The notes: a model not told the origin generated them from the sequence alone. 64,000 bases of DNA from JAWLFY01 sp964462125 (GCA_964462125.1 CAYWXT010000003.1:1-64000), one strand, 5' to 3'. Counted from the first letter of the stretch, positions 50,179 to 63,828 are shown. Numbers and translations: made by a program.

Positions 50179-53100
50179 TCAGTCTTGGCCGCCGTGCATG
50201 CTGTCGATCGCTTCCTCGCTGGCAGGCGACTCATCGCCGCTGAGCAGTGGGAAGCTTTCCTCCAGCCGGTTCGCGGCGGCGCCGGCCAACTCTTCGAGGG
50301 CTTCTCGGCGGTAGTTGACCTCAGCGTCCTGGAAGATTCGGAAGCCAGTTCCGGCGGGGATCAGGTGGCCGAGGATCACGTTTTCCTTGAGCCCGACCAA
50401 GCGGTCGACCTTGCCGGCCAGGGCAGCTTCGGTCAGGACCTTGGTCGTTTCCTGGAACGACGCGGCGCTGATGAAGCTGTTGGACTGCACGGCCGCCTTG
50501 GTGATCCCGAGCAACTGGGTGCTCGCTGTGGCGCTCTTTGGTTTCTTTCCCTTGGCCGGCGTGCCGCCCAAGGTTTCGATTTGCGCGTTGGTTTGCTCAA
50601 ACGCTTCTTTGGGCACGATCGCCCCTTCGCGGTAGTCACTGTCGCCGGGATCGGCGACCTTGATGCACTTGGCCATCTCCCGATTGACCTGGCGGAACTG
50701 GAACCGGTCCATCACCAGTCCGGGGAGCAGGTTGGTGTCGCCGGGGTTTTCGATTTTCACCTTCCGCAGCATGCGGGCGATGATGATCTCCGGGTGCTTG
50801 TCGTTGATCTCGACGCGCTGCGACCGATAGACCTGCTGAATTTCGTGCAGCAGGTATTGCTGCACCGCTTCTTCGCCGGAGACCCGCAGGATGTCGTGGG
50901 GCACCAGCGGCCCATCGACCAGGGCCTGGCCCGCTTTGACGATGTCGCCGGTGTGGACCAGGAAGTGTTTCCCGTGGGGGACCAGGTGTTCGCGTTCGAT
51001 GCCCGACTTGCTGCGGACGACGATGGAGCGTTTGCCCCGTTTCCGTTCGGTCAAGATTTCGACTTCGCCGTCGACTTCGGCGATCACGGCGGGATCTTTC
51101 GGTTTGCGGGCCTCGAAGATCTCGGTGACCCGCGGCAGACCGCCGGTGATGTCGGAGACGCCGCCGGCTTCGCGGGGCATTTCGGCGATCACGGTCCCTG
51201 GGGTGATCGGGGATCCTTCCTGGACGGTGATCATGGCGCGTTCGGGGAGGTACTGCACATCGAGTGGTTTTCCCTCGGTGTCCTCGATGACGATCTGGGG
51301 GTGCAGGTCGCCCTTGTGGTCGACGATCACCATGCGGATGTTGCCACTCGCTTCGCGCTCGGTCCGCATCGTATCGCCTTCGACGACATCTTCCAGGCGG
51401 ACCTTGCCGTCGACTTCGGAGAGGATCGGGATGGAGTAGGGGTTCCACTCGCAGAGGACCTGGCCCTCTTTGACCTGGTCCCCGTCCTTGACCATCAGGG
51501 TGGCCCCGGTGGGGACGCTGTAGGTCTCGATCTCGCGGCCGCGTTCGTCGACGAGCAAGATTTCGCCGTTCCGGGTGAGGACGATGTCATGGCCTTCCTT
51601 GTTGGTCACGACCCGCATCCGTGTCAGTTTGACCTCGCCAGCTCGCTTGCTCTTGATGTCGGACTCTTCGACCTGCTTGCTGACCGAGCCGCCGATGTGG
51701 AAGGTCCGCATCGTCAGCTGGGTCCCGGGCTCCCCGATCGACTGGGCGGCGATGATCCCGACGGCCATTCCTTCTTCGACCATCGAGCCGGTGGACATGT
51801 CCATGCCGTAGCAGCGGCGGCAGACGCCGAGGGGCGCATCGCAGGTCATCGCCGAGCGGACCTGGATCTTTTCCAGCCCCATCGCTTCGATCTCGCGTGC
51901 GATTTCGAGGGAGATCATTTCGCCCGCATCGACGATCACTTCGTCGGAAACCGGGTTCACGATCGATTTCAGGCTGACCCGACCGGTGATCGAGTCGGCC
52001 AAGCGAAGCTCGACTTTCTCACCCCGGTAGACGACCCCCTTGGTGATGCCTTGGGTCGTGCCGCAGTCTTCCATCGTGACGACGACGTTCTGGGCGACGT
52101 CGGCGAGTTTCCGCGTCAGGTAGCCGCTGTCGGCGGTCTTCAGGGCGGTGTCGGCGAGTCCCTTACGGGCTCCGTGGGTGGAGCTGAAGTACTCCAGCAC
52201 CGAGAGCCCTTCGCGGAAATTGGCTTTGATCGGCGTTTCGATGATGTCGCCGGTCGGCTTAGCCATCAATCCCCGCATGCCGGCGAGCTGGCGGATTTGC
52301 TCCACACCGCCCCGGGCCCCGGAGTGGGACATCAGGTAGACCGGATTGACGTACCAGCCACCTTCGCGGACATCGGTTTCCATCGCCGTCATCATGTCAG
52401 CGGTGATCGCTTCCCGGGCGTGGGTCCAGGCGTCCAGGACGAGGTTGTAGCGTTCTTTGCCCGTCATCAGGCCGCGGTCATAAGCCTTCTTGTGCTTCAT
52501 GACCTCCTTCTCGGCGTCCTTGATGAACTGCGTCTTCGAGTCTGGGGTCACCAGGTCGTCGGTGGCGAACGACAAACCGCTGCGGGTCGACTCGCGGAAG
52601 CCGAACTGCATCATGTCGTCGAGCAGATTGATCGTGGCCCGGCGGCCGAGCCGCTGGTAGCAGTCACTGATCACCCCCGAGAGGTCACCGGAGCGCATCG
52701 GCCGGTTGTAAAAGTCCATCCCTTGCGGGAGCATTTCGTTGAACCGCACGCGGCCGGGGGAGGTTTCGATGACCGCCCCGTACTCACCGCTGTCGTTGTC
52801 GGTCTTGACCCGCTGGAACTTGGGCAGCCGCAACTTGACTTTGGTGTGCAGCTCGACGATCCCTTGGGCGAGCGCCATTTCGAGTTCGTCGTAGCCGGAG
52901 AAGGTCATCCCTTCCCCCTTGCGATCGGGCAGTTCCAAGGTGGCGTAGTAGCACCCCATCACGATGTCTTGCGAGGGGCTCATGATCGGTTTGCCGTTGG
53001 AGGGGGCAAACACATTGTGGGTGCTCATCATCAAGGTGTGCGCCTCGACCTGGGCCTCAATCGACAGCGGCAGGTGAACCGCCATTTGGTCGCCGTCGAA

Positions 53101-54477
53101 ATCGGCGTTGAAGCCGCGGCAGACGAGTGGATGCAGATGGATCGCGTTGCCTTCGACCAACACCGGTTCGAAGGCTTGAATCCCCATCCGGTGCAGGGTG
53201 GGGGCTCGATTGAGCAGCACGGGATGGTTGGTGATCACCTGCTCGAGAATGTCCCAGACCTCCTCGTCCTTCCGCTCGAGCATCTTCTTGGCCGACTTGA
53301 TCGTGTCGGCGTGCCCGAGCTCTTTGAGCCGGCGAATGATGAAGGGCTGGTACAATTCCAGCGCGATCTTCTTGGGCAAACCGCATTGGTGCAGTTTCAG
53401 CCGCGGCCCGACGACGATCACGCTACGGGCGGAGTAGTCGACCCGTTTGCCGAGCAGGTTCTCGCGGAACCGGCCCTGCTTCCCCTTGATCATGTCGGTC
53501 AGCGACTTCAGGGGCCGGTTGGACGACCCCAGCACGGGCCGTTTGCAGCGATTATTGTCGAACAGCGCATCGACCGATTGTTGCAGCATCCGCTTCTCGT
53601 TGCGGATGATCACCTCCGGGGCGTTCAAGTCGACCAGCTTCCGCAAGCGGTTGTTACGGTTGATGATCCGCCGGTACAGATCATTCAGGTCGCTGGTGGC
53701 GAAATTGCCGCTGTCGAGCAGCACCAGCGGTCGCAGGTCGGGGGGGATCACCGGGATCACATCAAGGATCATCCATTCGGGGCGGTTGTCGCTGTCGCGG
53801 ATCGACTCGACGATCTTCAGCCGGTTGATCAGGTCCTTCTTCTTTTGTTTGCTGCCGGTCTCGTGCAGGTCGACCCGCAGCTTTTCCGAGAGCTGGACCA
53901 GGTCGAGTCGGTTGAGCAGCTTGCGGACCGCCTCGGCCCCCATGTCAGCTTCGAACGAGCCGGGGCCGTGCTGGGTGCGGGCGGCGCGATACTCCTCCTC
54001 GGTCAACAGCTGCATCGGTTCCAGATCGGTGGTGCCTGGATCGATCACCACGTAGTCTTGGAAGTAGATCACCTTTTCAAGGGAACTGGTCTTCATGCTC
54101 AACAGGTTCCCGAGCCGGGAGGGCATCGCTTTGAAGAACCAGATATGCACGATGGGAGCCGCCAGCTCGATGTGACCCATCCGTTTGCGGCGGACGCGAC
54201 TGTGGGTGACCTTGACCCCGCAGCGGTCGCAGATCATCCCCTTGTATTTCATTCCGCGGTACTTGCCGCAGGCGCACTCCCAGTCTTTTTCGGGGCCGAA
54301 GATGCGTTCGCAGAACAGACCGTCCTTTTCGGGACGGTAGGTTCGATAGTTGATCGTTTCCGGTTTCTTGACCTCGCCGAAGGACCAGCTCTTGATGTCC
54401 TGCGGGCGGGCCAATGAGATGCGAACCGACGCGTAATCGTTAATGCGATCGTAATTGCTGGTTTCGCCAATCGACAT
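50179..54477 (-). CDS. rpoC: DNA-directed RNA polymerase subunit beta'
   Basis: This 1,432-residue protein has the N-terminal zinc-binding cysteines ([19 protein letters not shown]). The catalytic Mg2+ motif [12 protein letters not shown] is near residue 454. The trigger-loop/bridge region ([19 protein letters not shown]) and a second cysteine cluster ([14 protein letters not shown]) follow. This is the beta' subunit of the core enzyme. The ATG at 54477 gives the usual N-terminus and is preceded by AGGAG about 10 bases upstream. The frame is open further to 54591, but that stretch only translates the 15-bp tandem repeat. rpoB lies 180 bp upstream on the same strand. Confidence 0.98.
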   Translation of the reverse strand: MSIGETSNYDRINDYASVRISLARPQDIKSWSFGEVKKPETINYRTYRPEKDGLFCERIFGPEKDWECACGKYRGMKYKGMICDRCGVKVTHSRVRRKRMGHIELAAPIVHIWFFKAMPSRLGNLLSMKTSSLEKVIYFQDYVVIDPGTTDLEPMQLLTEEEYRAARTQHGPGSFEADMGAEAVRKLLNRLDLVQLSEKLRVDLHETGSKQKKKDLINRLKIVESIRDSDNRPEWMILDVIPVIPPDLRPLVLLDSGNFATSDLNDLYRRIINRNNRLRKLVDLNAPEVIIRNEKRMLQQSVDALFDNNRCKRPVLGSSNRPLKSLTDMIKGKQGRFRENLLGKRVDYSARSVIVVGPRLKLHQCGLPKKIALELYQPFIIRRLKELGHADTIKSAKKMLERKDEEVWDILEQVITNHPVLLNRAPTLHRMGIQAFEPVLVEGNAIHLHPLVCRGFNADFDGDQMAVHLPLSIEAQVEAHTLMMSTHNVFAPSNGKPIMSPSQDIVMGCYYATLELPDRKGEGMTFSGYDELEMALAQGIVELHTKVKLRLPKFQRVKTDNDSGEYGAVIETSPGRVRFNEMLPQGMDFYNRPMRSGDLSGVISDCYQRLGRRATINLLDDMMQFGFRESTRSGLSFATDDLVTPDSKTQFIKDAEKEVMKHKKAYDRGLMTGKERYNLVLDAWTHAREAITADMMTAMETDVREGGWYVNPVYLMSHSGARGGVEQIRQLAGMRGLMAKPTGDIIETPIKANFREGLSVLEYFSSTHGARKGLADTALKTADSGYLTRKLADVAQNVVVTMEDCGTTQGITKGVVYRGEKVELRLADSITGRVSLKSIVNPVSDEVIVDAGEMISLEIAREIEAMGLEKIQVRSAMTCDAPLGVCRRCYGMDMSTGSMVEEGMAVGIIAAQSIGEPGTQLTMRTFHIGGSVSKQVEESDIKSKRAGEVKLTRMRVVTNKEGHDIVLTRNGEILLVDERGREIETYSVPTGATLMVKDGDQVKEGQVLCEWNPYSIPILSEVDGKVRLEDVVEGDTMRTEREASGNIRMVIVDHKGDLHPQIVIEDTEGKPLDVQYLPERAMITVQEGSPITPGTVIAEMPREAGGVSDITGGLPRVTEIFEARKPKDPAVIAEVDGEVEILTERKRGKRSIVVRSKSGIEREHLVPHGKHFLVHTGDIVKAGQALVDGPLVPHDILRVSGEEAVQQYLLHEIQQVYRSQRVEINDKHPEIIIARMLRKVKIENPGDTNLLPGLVMDRFQFRQVNREMAKCIKVADPGDSDYREGAIVPKEAFEQTNAQIETLGGTPAKGKKPKSATASTQLLGITKAAVQSNSFISAASFQETTKVLTEAALAGKVDRLVGLKENVILGHLIPAGTGFRIFQDAEVNYRREALEELAGAAANRLEESFPLLSGDESPASEEAIDSMHGGQD

Positions 54478-54532
54478 ATTTAGGACGCTCCTGGGCGGTA
54501 GCGGCTCGCGGGAGCCGGTTCCGGGGTGAAGG

Positions 54533-54592
54533 CTTGCAGGGGGAAGACTTGCAGGGGGAAGACTTGCAGGGGGAAGACTTGCAGGGGGCAAC
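54533..54592. repeat. 15-bp tandem repeat (4 copies) in the rpoB-rpoC spacer
   Basis: CTTGCAGGGGGAAGA occurs three times in perfect tandem (54533-54577), and a fourth copy varies in its last bases (54578-54592). It lies in the 180-bp spacer, 56 bp before the rpoC start. On the coding strand it would translate to Pro-Pro-Ala-Ser-Leu units in frame with rpoC. The rpoC ribosome site is downstream of it, so it is most likely untranslated leader. Confidence 0.85.
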
Positions 54593-54657
54593 GGGATGAA
54601 AGGAATCGGACGGGACTGCTAACGAAGATGCTCGCCTCTCCGGAAGCGGGAGGCGCG

Positions 54658-58380
<3,723 letters not shown>

Positions 58381-58745
58381 CGTGGGGATCTGCTCCTTCG
58401 AAAGCCGATTTTTTGATGCTGGCGTTAGCTTGAAGATGCTGACAGCGGTTGCCCGTCAGCCCGGATCGATGCGTTCAACGTCGGTACGTTCAGCGCGAAC
58501 CGTCAGCGACAGAAGCTGGTTCGGCATGGCTAGAAAGGGCCGGGAGCCGTCGCGGCATGGCGAAAGCCGGGCGGTAAAGGCGGAGCAAAAGGACGCAGGA
58601 CGCAACATCGGGCCGAGGATCACCACCAAACCGTACCAGATTCCCCGACGAGCGAAAAGGGCAACCCCGATAATCTGGCGCGATTTATGCTCACCCTTGA
58701 ACGGACCGGCTCGGAACACCAACGGGGGTGGGCTCGCGACGGAGA
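58381..58745. other. 365-bp non-coding leader upstream of rpoB
   Basis: No supported gene. The rpoB ribosome site (complement of CTCCTT at 58393-58398) lies near its end. A hairpin GCTGAC...GTCAGC (58438-58443 / 58455-58460, 11-base loop) lies about 60-80 bases upstream of the start and could be part of the rpoB leader. No ribosomal-protein gene remnant was seen. A promoter is expected but I found no clear -35/-10 pair. Confidence 0.45.
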
Positions 58746-59834
58746 TTACCACCGCAGAACGTAGGCAAAGATCAGCGGAGCGACGATCGAAGCGTCGCTC
58801 TGAATCATGAATTTGGGTGACTCCGGGGCGAGCTTGTACCAGGTGATCTTTTCGTTCGGCACCGCGCCGCTATACCCCCCATAACTCGTCACCGCATCGC
58901 TGATCTGACAGAAATAAGCCCACAGCGGCAACTTGAGCCGCAGGTCTTGGACCATCAGCGGCACGACGCAGATCGGGAAGTCGCCCGCGATTCCGCCGCC
59001 GATCTGGAAGAACCCCACCGGCGAGTCGGCCGAGGTGGTGCGATACCAGTCGATCAACTGCGTCATCTGCTCGGTCCCGCCGATCACCGCCTGGTGGTTC
59101 GCTATGGTCCCATCGTAAACGCGGGCGGCAAAGATGTTGCCCAGGGTGGAGTCTTCGAAACCTGGGACAAAGACGGGGATCCCGGCGTCCTTGGCCGCGG
59201 CGAGCCAACTGTTCTCCCGAGGCACCTGGTAGTGCTGAACGAGGTCCTGGTCGTCAAGCAGCTCGAACATGAATTGCGCCGGCGTCTTGGCCTGACCCCT
59301 CTCGGCGGCTCGCTGCCAGAGAACGGTAAGCCGCTTCTCGATGTGTCGCATCACCGTCTCCGGGATGCAGGTATCGGTGACGCGGTTCAAGCCCTGGTCC
59401 CGAAGCTTGACCTCATCCTCGACCGACAACGCCCGCCAGTCCTCGACGATCCGATATTCGTCGTGCGCCACCAGGTTGAAGATGTCCTCTTCCAGATTCG
59501 CGGCGGTGCAGGTGATCGCGTGCACCTTGCCGCAACGGATCATCTCGGCCAGCGACAACCCCAGCTCGCCCGTGCTCATGGCCCCCGCCAGGGTGACCAT
59601 CATCTGGCCAGAAGGTTCGCCCCGCGCCGCGGCAGGCTCGACGAACTGGCGATAGGCGCGGGCAGCGGCCAGCAACTCGCGGGCGTTGAAGTGGCGAAAG
59701 TGATCGTCGAGAAACTCGGTGACATTCACAGTGTCGAGGGCTCGCCAGAAGGAACGTTGTGGCGATAAGCGATCGCGGGGCCAGCACAGCGCTGGCAGCA
59801 CCGGGGGCGCGTCTGAGTCTACCGATCTCGCCAC
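58746..59834 (-). CDS. Deoxyhypusine synthase-family protein
   Basis: This protein has up to 362 residues. Family segments are TLAGAMSTGELGLSLAEMI (substrate/NAD region), an NLEEDIFNLVAH block, PVFVPGFEDSTLGN, GFFQIGGGIAGDFP, and the C-terminal KITWYKLAPES followed by DASIVAPLIF. The Lys in TWYK aligns with the catalytic Lys of human DHS (SWGK), so the active-site lysine is kept. Eukaryotic/archaeal DHS transfers aminobutyl from spermidine to eIF5A. Bacteria lack eIF5A, and bacterial homologues are thought to work on polyamines (homospermidine synthase-like), so the substrate here is uncertain. The first ~35 residues look non-homologous; GTG 59729 (VNVTEFLDDHF) is a plausible true start. It lies between purF and rpoB on the same strand. 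Confidence 0.85.
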   Translation of the reverse strand: MARSVDSDAPPVLPALCWPRDRLSPQRSFWRALDTVNVTEFLDDHFRHFNARELLAAARAYRQFVEPAAARGEPSGQMMVTLAGAMSTGELGLSLAEMIRCGKVHAITCTAANLEEDIFNLVAHDEYRIVEDWRALSVEDEVKLRDQGLNRVTDTCIPETVMRHIEKRLTVLWQRAAERGQAKTPAQFMFELLDDQDLVQHYQVPRENSWLAAAKDAGIPVFVPGFEDSTLGNIFAARVYDGTIANHQAVIGGTEQMTQLIDWYRTTSADSPVGFFQIGGGIAGDFPICVVPLMVQDLRLKLPLWAYFCQISDAVTSYGGYSGAVPNEKITWYKLAPESPKFMIQSDASIVAPLIFAYVLRW

Positions 59835-59872
59835 CGCTCGCCACCGCTCTGCACTTCCCGGCGCCCGTTCGT

Positions 59873-59892
59873 CCCTCCCGCGAGCGGGAGGG
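59873..59892. repeat. Perfect 8-bp hairpin between purF and the DHS-like gene
   Basis: CCCTCCCG (59873-59880) and CGGGAGGG (59885-59892) form a perfect stem with a CGAG loop. A second small hairpin, CGCT/AGCG, is at 59903-59915. No T-run follows on the minus strand, so it is not a clear purF terminator. It resembles the REP-type GGGAGGG hairpins scattered in planctomycete spacers (recalled). Confidence 0.55.
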
Positions 59893-59938
59893 TGATGATT
59901 GTCGCTTCGCGAGCGTCGTTCGCTTTTTCTGACAGAGC

Positions 59939-61555
59939 CTAGCTCGGTTCGGCAAGGGCCGCGGAGAGTCGCTCGTAGGTGCGTTGGTTGTCGATTTTTG
60001 TGCCGCGGTTGTCCAATGCGATCTGGTACAGGTGCTGGCCACAGGGGGTGGGATAGCGGCCGGTGACGCAGGCGCGGCAGAGGTGGTCCGCGGGCAGATC
60101 GACCGCTCTGGCAATCGCCTCCACCGGGAGATACCGCAGCGAATCGGCACCGAGATCGTCCGCTAGTTTTTGTTGAGCGTCGTCGGTTAGCTCTCCGTTG
60201 ACGGAAAAGTACTTGGGCGCGATCAGTTGATCGATCGTGCTCATGTCGATCCCGTAGAAACAGGGGGCGATGATCGGGGGACAGGCGACGCGGACGTGGA
60301 TCTCCCGGGCCCCGCCCACATCCCGAATGCGGTCGAGCAACACGTTCATCGTGGTGCTGCGGACAATCGAGTCCTCGACCAGGATCACCCGTTTCCCCTC
60401 CAGCACCTCCCGCAACGGCGTGTATTTGGTCGACGCCTTGGCTTTCCGGGCCCGACCCCCTTCGATGAAGGTCCGCCCGGCATAACGGTTGCGAATCAGA
60501 CCTTCGCGGCAGGGGATCGAGAGTTGATACGCCATCGCATCGGCTGCCGCTTTGCTGGTGTCGGGAACCGGCACGATGATCGTCTCGGGGTCCTCCAGCG
60601 GGATTTGTCCGAGTTTGCGTTCCGCCTCGGCGAGTTCCTCCCCCAACCGAGTCCGCGTCACGTAGACGCTGCGGTCATCCAGGGTGCTGGCGACGTTCGC
60701 GAAGTAGATCCATTCGAAAAAGCAGTGGGCGGGTGAGGCGGGTTCGGCAAATTGCTCCATGCGGAATCCATCTTGAGGGTCGACGACGATCGCATGTCCC
60801 GGCGGCAGCGATCGGATCTGGTCGTTTTCGAAGCCCAGATTGAGCAGCGCCACGCTTTCACTGGCAGCGGCAAACAGGGGGCCTTCGCACACGTAGCACA
60901 TCGGTTTGATGCCCAGCGGGTCGCGGGCGACGATCATCTCCCCTTCGGCCGTCAACACCGCGATGCTGTAGGCGCCGTCGAACTGCGCGGTGGCTTGGCG
61001 GATGACATCGATCCACTGCACCCGGTCGGGGGCCTCGCTGAGCACCTTGGCGAATTCGTGCAGCAGGATCTCGGTGTCGGTGTTGAGCGACAGATGATGG
61101 TCGCCGTCGGCCAGCAAGCGTTTCTTGAGGATCTCGTAATTGGATAACTGGCCGTTGAAACAGAGGCTGAACCACTTCCGCTTGTGGATGTGTGTCCGCT
61201 CGAACGGTTGGGCATAGCTGCGGTCGTCCTGGCCACAGGTCGCATAGCGGCAGTGACCGATCGCGGCCCGGCCGGCCAGGTGCCGCATCATCGCCTCCGC
61301 CTTGGCGCGATGGTTGAGCCGAAAGACCTCGCTCACCGTCCCCACGTCGCGGTGGGTTTTCAGCAGAGACGACCGGTCGGGATCGAAGCTGGTCATCCCC
61401 GCGGCAAGCTGCCCGCGGTTCTGGATGTCGAGCAACATTCGCGGCAGCAATCGCGAGATCTGTCTCGGCCCATGCTCGGTGCACATCGGGCTGCGGCCGC
61501 GGCCGGAGAGGTGATAAATCGCCGCGACACCGCACTCGTGATGCAATTCGCTCAT
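59939..61555 (-). CDS. purF: Amidophosphoribosyltransferase
   Basis: This 538-residue enzyme carries out the first committed step of purine synthesis (PRPP + glutamine to phosphoribosylamine). The N-terminal glutaminase begins MSELHHECGVAAIYHL. Cys8 should be the nucleophile after removal of a 7-residue propeptide, as in Bacillus-type PurF. A phosphoribosyltransferase PRPP motif ILVEDSIVRSTT lies near residue 388-400. The C-terminal CRAC near 490 fits the Fe-S-cluster cysteines of this type. ATG 61555 is chosen because the reading further upstream (to 61780) is not family-like and runs into the promoter region. It is divergent from proB. Confidence 0.96.
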   Translation of the reverse strand: MSELHHECGVAAIYHLSGRGRSPMCTEHGPRQISRLLPRMLLDIQNRGQLAAGMTSFDPDRSSLLKTHRDVGTVSEVFRLNHRAKAEAMMRHLAGRAAIGHCRYATCGQDDRSYAQPFERTHIHKRKWFSLCFNGQLSNYEILKKRLLADGDHHLSLNTDTEILLHEFAKVLSEAPDRVQWIDVIRQATAQFDGAYSIAVLTAEGEMIVARDPLGIKPMCYVCEGPLFAAASESVALLNLGFENDQIRSLPPGHAIVVDPQDGFRMEQFAEPASPAHCFFEWIYFANVASTLDDRSVYVTRTRLGEELAEAERKLGQIPLEDPETIIVPVPDTSKAAADAMAYQLSIPCREGLIRNRYAGRTFIEGGRARKAKASTKYTPLREVLEGKRVILVEDSIVRSTTMNVLLDRIRDVGGAREIHVRVACPPIIAPCFYGIDMSTIDQLIAPKYFSVNGELTDDAQQKLADDLGADSLRYLPVEAIARAVDLPADHLCRACVTGRYPTPCGQHLYQIALDNRGTKIDNQRTYERLSAALAEPS

Positions 61556-61812
61556 GATGGCAGTTAAGGGCCCTGGACTGTGGAGGCGAGCGGTTTTCGA
61601 AAGCGATCCTTCGCTGCCGATGTTCCCATTGTACGCGGTCGCGCCGCAGATCGTTAGGTGAAAGCCCCCACCGCTGCTAAACATCCCTCCGGTAGCGACA
61701 AAGTGGACGGCATTGGTGCAACGCCCCCGCGACGCCGCGTTGCGTTTGCGGGGCAAGCGACGACAATCACCCAGGCTCATTGTTACTTTCCCCCCTGTCC
61801 AGTCGCGATTCG
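61556..61812. promoter_or_regulatory. Divergent promoter region purF / proB
   Basis: 257 bp between divergent starts. On the minus strand TACAAT (61633-61628), about 70 bases before the purF ATG, is a good -10-like element; no strong -35 was found 17 bases upstream. No PurR-type operator or riboswitch was recognised. Confidence 0.4.
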
Positions 61813-63003
61813 ATGCCCCAACCCCACGAGTCGATCCCCGAATTGGCCGGTTCAGAGCTGCTGCTGCGGCGGGCGGCGATCGACGGCGCCAAAGCTGTCG
61901 TGGTGAAAGTCGGTACCCGCGTGCTGACCGACGCGGACGGGCGGCTCGACCGCAGCCGGATCAGGGTCCTCTCGGGACAGCTATGCCAGATCGCCGATTC
62001 GGGACGCCAGGTGATCATGGTCAGCAGCGGCGCGGTTGGAGCCGGCATCGGGAAGCTGGGACTGGACAAACGCCCCTCCGGAGTGGCCCACCTGCAAGCC
62101 GTCGCGGCGATCGGTCAGGCAGGGTTGATCGAAGCCTATGAATCGGCCTTTGCCACGCAGGGACGGCACGCCGCCCAGGTGCTGCTCACCAAGTCGGACC
62201 TCCGCCGCCGCAGCGCCTACCTCCACGTCCGCAACGCGCTCAACGGTATCCACGACCTCGGCGCCATCGCGATCGTCAATGAAAATGACTCGGTGGCGGT
62301 CGCCGAATTGCAGACGACCTTCGGCGACAACGACCGCTTGGCCGCCCATGTCGCGGGGCTGCTCAGCGACACGCTGCTGGTCATCCTCTCCGATGTCGAC
62401 GGCTTGTACGATGGCCACCCGAAGGACCCGCACAGTCGCCGGATCCCGTTGGTGCGGGAGCTCGATGACGCGGTCCTCGCCCTGGCCCAGGAACATCGCG
62501 GCTTGTTCAGCAAGGGGGGCATGGCGAGCAAGCTGGCCGCGGCCCGGATCGCCACCTCCTACGGACACCCGACCATCATCGCTCCCGGCCATGACGACAA
62601 CGTGCTCGACCGCATCATCCAGGGGGATTCGGTCGGGACGCTGTTCGTTCCGAGCAAGAGTTCCATCCGTGGCCGCCGACGCTGGATCGGCAGCAACGCC
62701 GACGTCAACGGCCGATTGCGCCTCGACGCCGGGGCCACCGCCGCGGTCCGCCAACAAGGCCGCAGTCTGCTCGCGGTCGGCATCACGGCGGTCGAAGGCG
62801 ATTTCAAGCAAGGCGCCGTTGTGGTTCTGGAGGACCCCCAGGGGCGAGAGATTGCTCGCGGTCTGTGCAACTATCCAGCCGACGAGGTGCGGCGGATCGC
62901 TGGCCAACCGAGTGACCGGATCGCCGAGATTCTCGGCCATCGACCCCACGAAAATGTTGTCCACCGCAACAATCTGGTCGTTCGCCCCCTCCCCGAGGAT
63001 TGA
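61813..63003 (+). CDS. proB: Glutamate 5-kinase
   Basis: This 396-residue enzyme phosphorylates glutamate in the first step of proline synthesis. The amino-acid-kinase domain has VVVKVGTRVL (about 29-38), MVSSGAVGAG, the glutamate-binding NENDSVAV, FGDNDRLAA, LSDVDGLYDGHP and a nucleotide-binding FSKGGMASKLAAA segment. The last ~100 residues form a PUA domain, as in full-length ProB. ATG 61813 is chosen; a longer reading to 61780 adds 11 unrelated residues. proA is not adjacent. Confidence 0.96.
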   Translation: MPQPHESIPELAGSELLLRRAAIDGAKAVVVKVGTRVLTDADGRLDRSRIRVLSGQLCQIADSGRQVIMVSSGAVGAGIGKLGLDKRPSGVAHLQAVAAIGQAGLIEAYESAFATQGRHAAQVLLTKSDLRRRSAYLHVRNALNGIHDLGAIAIVNENDSVAVAELQTTFGDNDRLAAHVAGLLSDTLLVILSDVDGLYDGHPKDPHSRRIPLVRELDDAVLALAQEHRGLFSKGGMASKLAAARIATSYGHPTIIAPGHDDNVLDRIIQGDSVGTLFVPSKSSIRGRRRWIGSNADVNGRLRLDAGATAAVRQQGRSLLAVGITAVEGDFKQGAVVVLEDPQGREIARGLCNYPADEVRRIAGQPSDRIAEILGHRPHENVVHRNNLVVRPLPED

Positions 63004-63012
63004 CCTCGCTCA

Positions 63013-63036
63013 GGTGACGTGTCGGACACCTTTTTT
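63013..63036 (+). terminator. Possible weak terminator after proB
   Basis: GTGT-CGG-ACAC (63019-63029) forms a short stem, alternatively GGTG...CACC (63013-63016 / 63027-63030). A T6 run (63031-63036) follows, 10-30 bases after the proB stop. The stem is short, so strength is doubtful. Confidence 0.4.
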
Positions 63037-63069
63037 GCCACTGCGGCTGCCACGTCCGTTTTGTAACGC

Positions 63070-63085
63070 CACGGCGCGAGCCGTG
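63070..63085. repeat. Dispersed element hairpin with GCGA tetraloop
   Basis: CACGGC-GCGA-GCCGTG is a perfect 6-bp stem with a GNRA loop, preceded by TAACGC. It is the best-formed of the three related copies (others at 1271-1282 and 5128-5139) and lies between the convergent proB and nth genes. Confidence 0.6.
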
Positions 63086-63119
63086 CGGCCCCGAGACCCT
63101 CATTGTTCGCTGCGATCGC

Positions 63120-63773
63120 CTAGGGCCGGACCCATTGCACCGGTTTTCGGCGGCGCGGATAGAGCTCTCGGCAAAGGCCGCACTTTGTCCCGTCGCAACC
63201 GCGCGCGGTGCAATGCTCCCGGCCGTAATAGATGATCTGCAGATGCAGCTGGTTCCACACCGATTGGGGAAACGCCTTCTTCAGATCCGCCTCCGTTTGA
63301 CGGACACTGCGTCCGTCGGACAGCCCCCAACGTTGGGCCAACCGGTGGATGTGGGTGTCGATGGGAAACGCCGGGGCGCCGAACGCCTGGGCCATCACGA
63401 CACTGGCCGTCTTGTGACCCACTCCAGGAAGCTCCTCCAGCGCATCCAGACTTTGCGGCACCCCGCCGCCGTAGTCTCGTACCAGGATTTCCGAGAGCCT
63501 CGCCAGCGCCTTCGCTTTCTGCTTGGAAAGTCCCAACGGGCGGATGAGCTCCAAGATGCGTTCTTCGCCGAGCTCCGCCATCGACTCTGGCGTGCCCGCG
63601 AGGCGAAACAGTGCAGGGGTCACCTGGTTGACCTTCTTGTCGGTGCACTGGGCGCTCAGCAGGACCGCCACCAGCAGGGTGAACGGGTCGCGGTGATCCA
63701 GCGGGATCGGCGGGTCGGGATAGAGCTCCTGTAGCCGCTGTTGAATCACAGCGGCACGCTCCGACTTTCGCAT
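63120..63773 (-). CDS. nth: Endonuclease III (DNA glycosylase/AP lyase)
   Basis: This 217-residue enzyme of base-excision repair removes oxidised pyrimidines. The helix-hairpin-helix LPGVGHKTA carries the catalytic Lys121, and Asp139 is in PIDTHIH. These match Lys120/Asp138 of the E. coli enzyme. The C-terminal cysteines are at 188, 193, 198 and 201. The usual C-x6-C-x2-C-x5-C pattern is not kept, since the final Cys is absent (Arg/Lys-rich tail). Loss or alteration of the 4Fe-4S loop is possible. ATG 63773 is chosen; a GTG at 63806 would add 11 residues and cannot be excluded. Confidence 0.92.
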   Translation of the reverse strand: MRKSERAAVIQQRLQELYPDPPIPLDHRDPFTLLVAVLLSAQCTDKKVNQVTPALFRLAGTPESMAELGEERILELIRPLGLSKQKAKALARLSEILVRDYGGGVPQSLDALEELPGVGHKTASVVMAQAFGAPAFPIDTHIHRLAQRWGLSDGRSVRQTEADLKKAFPQSVWNQLHLQIIYYGREHCTARGCDGTKCGLCRELYPRRRKPVQWVRP

Positions 63774-63828
63774 CTCCAGGTTTCCAAGCGAGGAAGCTTT
63801 TTGCACAGTGGCCGACGTCCCGGTTTTT

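Noticed and set aside
50185..54417. A 1,410-codon open frame antisense to rpoC on the plus strand
   Set aside because: It runs exactly opposite rpoC, has His/Asp/Val-rich composition with no recognisable domain, and is expected from GC-rich codon usage on the sense strand.
61556..61780. 75-residue N-terminal extension of PurF
   Set aside because: Not family-like; PurF starts a few residues before the catalytic Cys, and the region holds the purF -10-like element.
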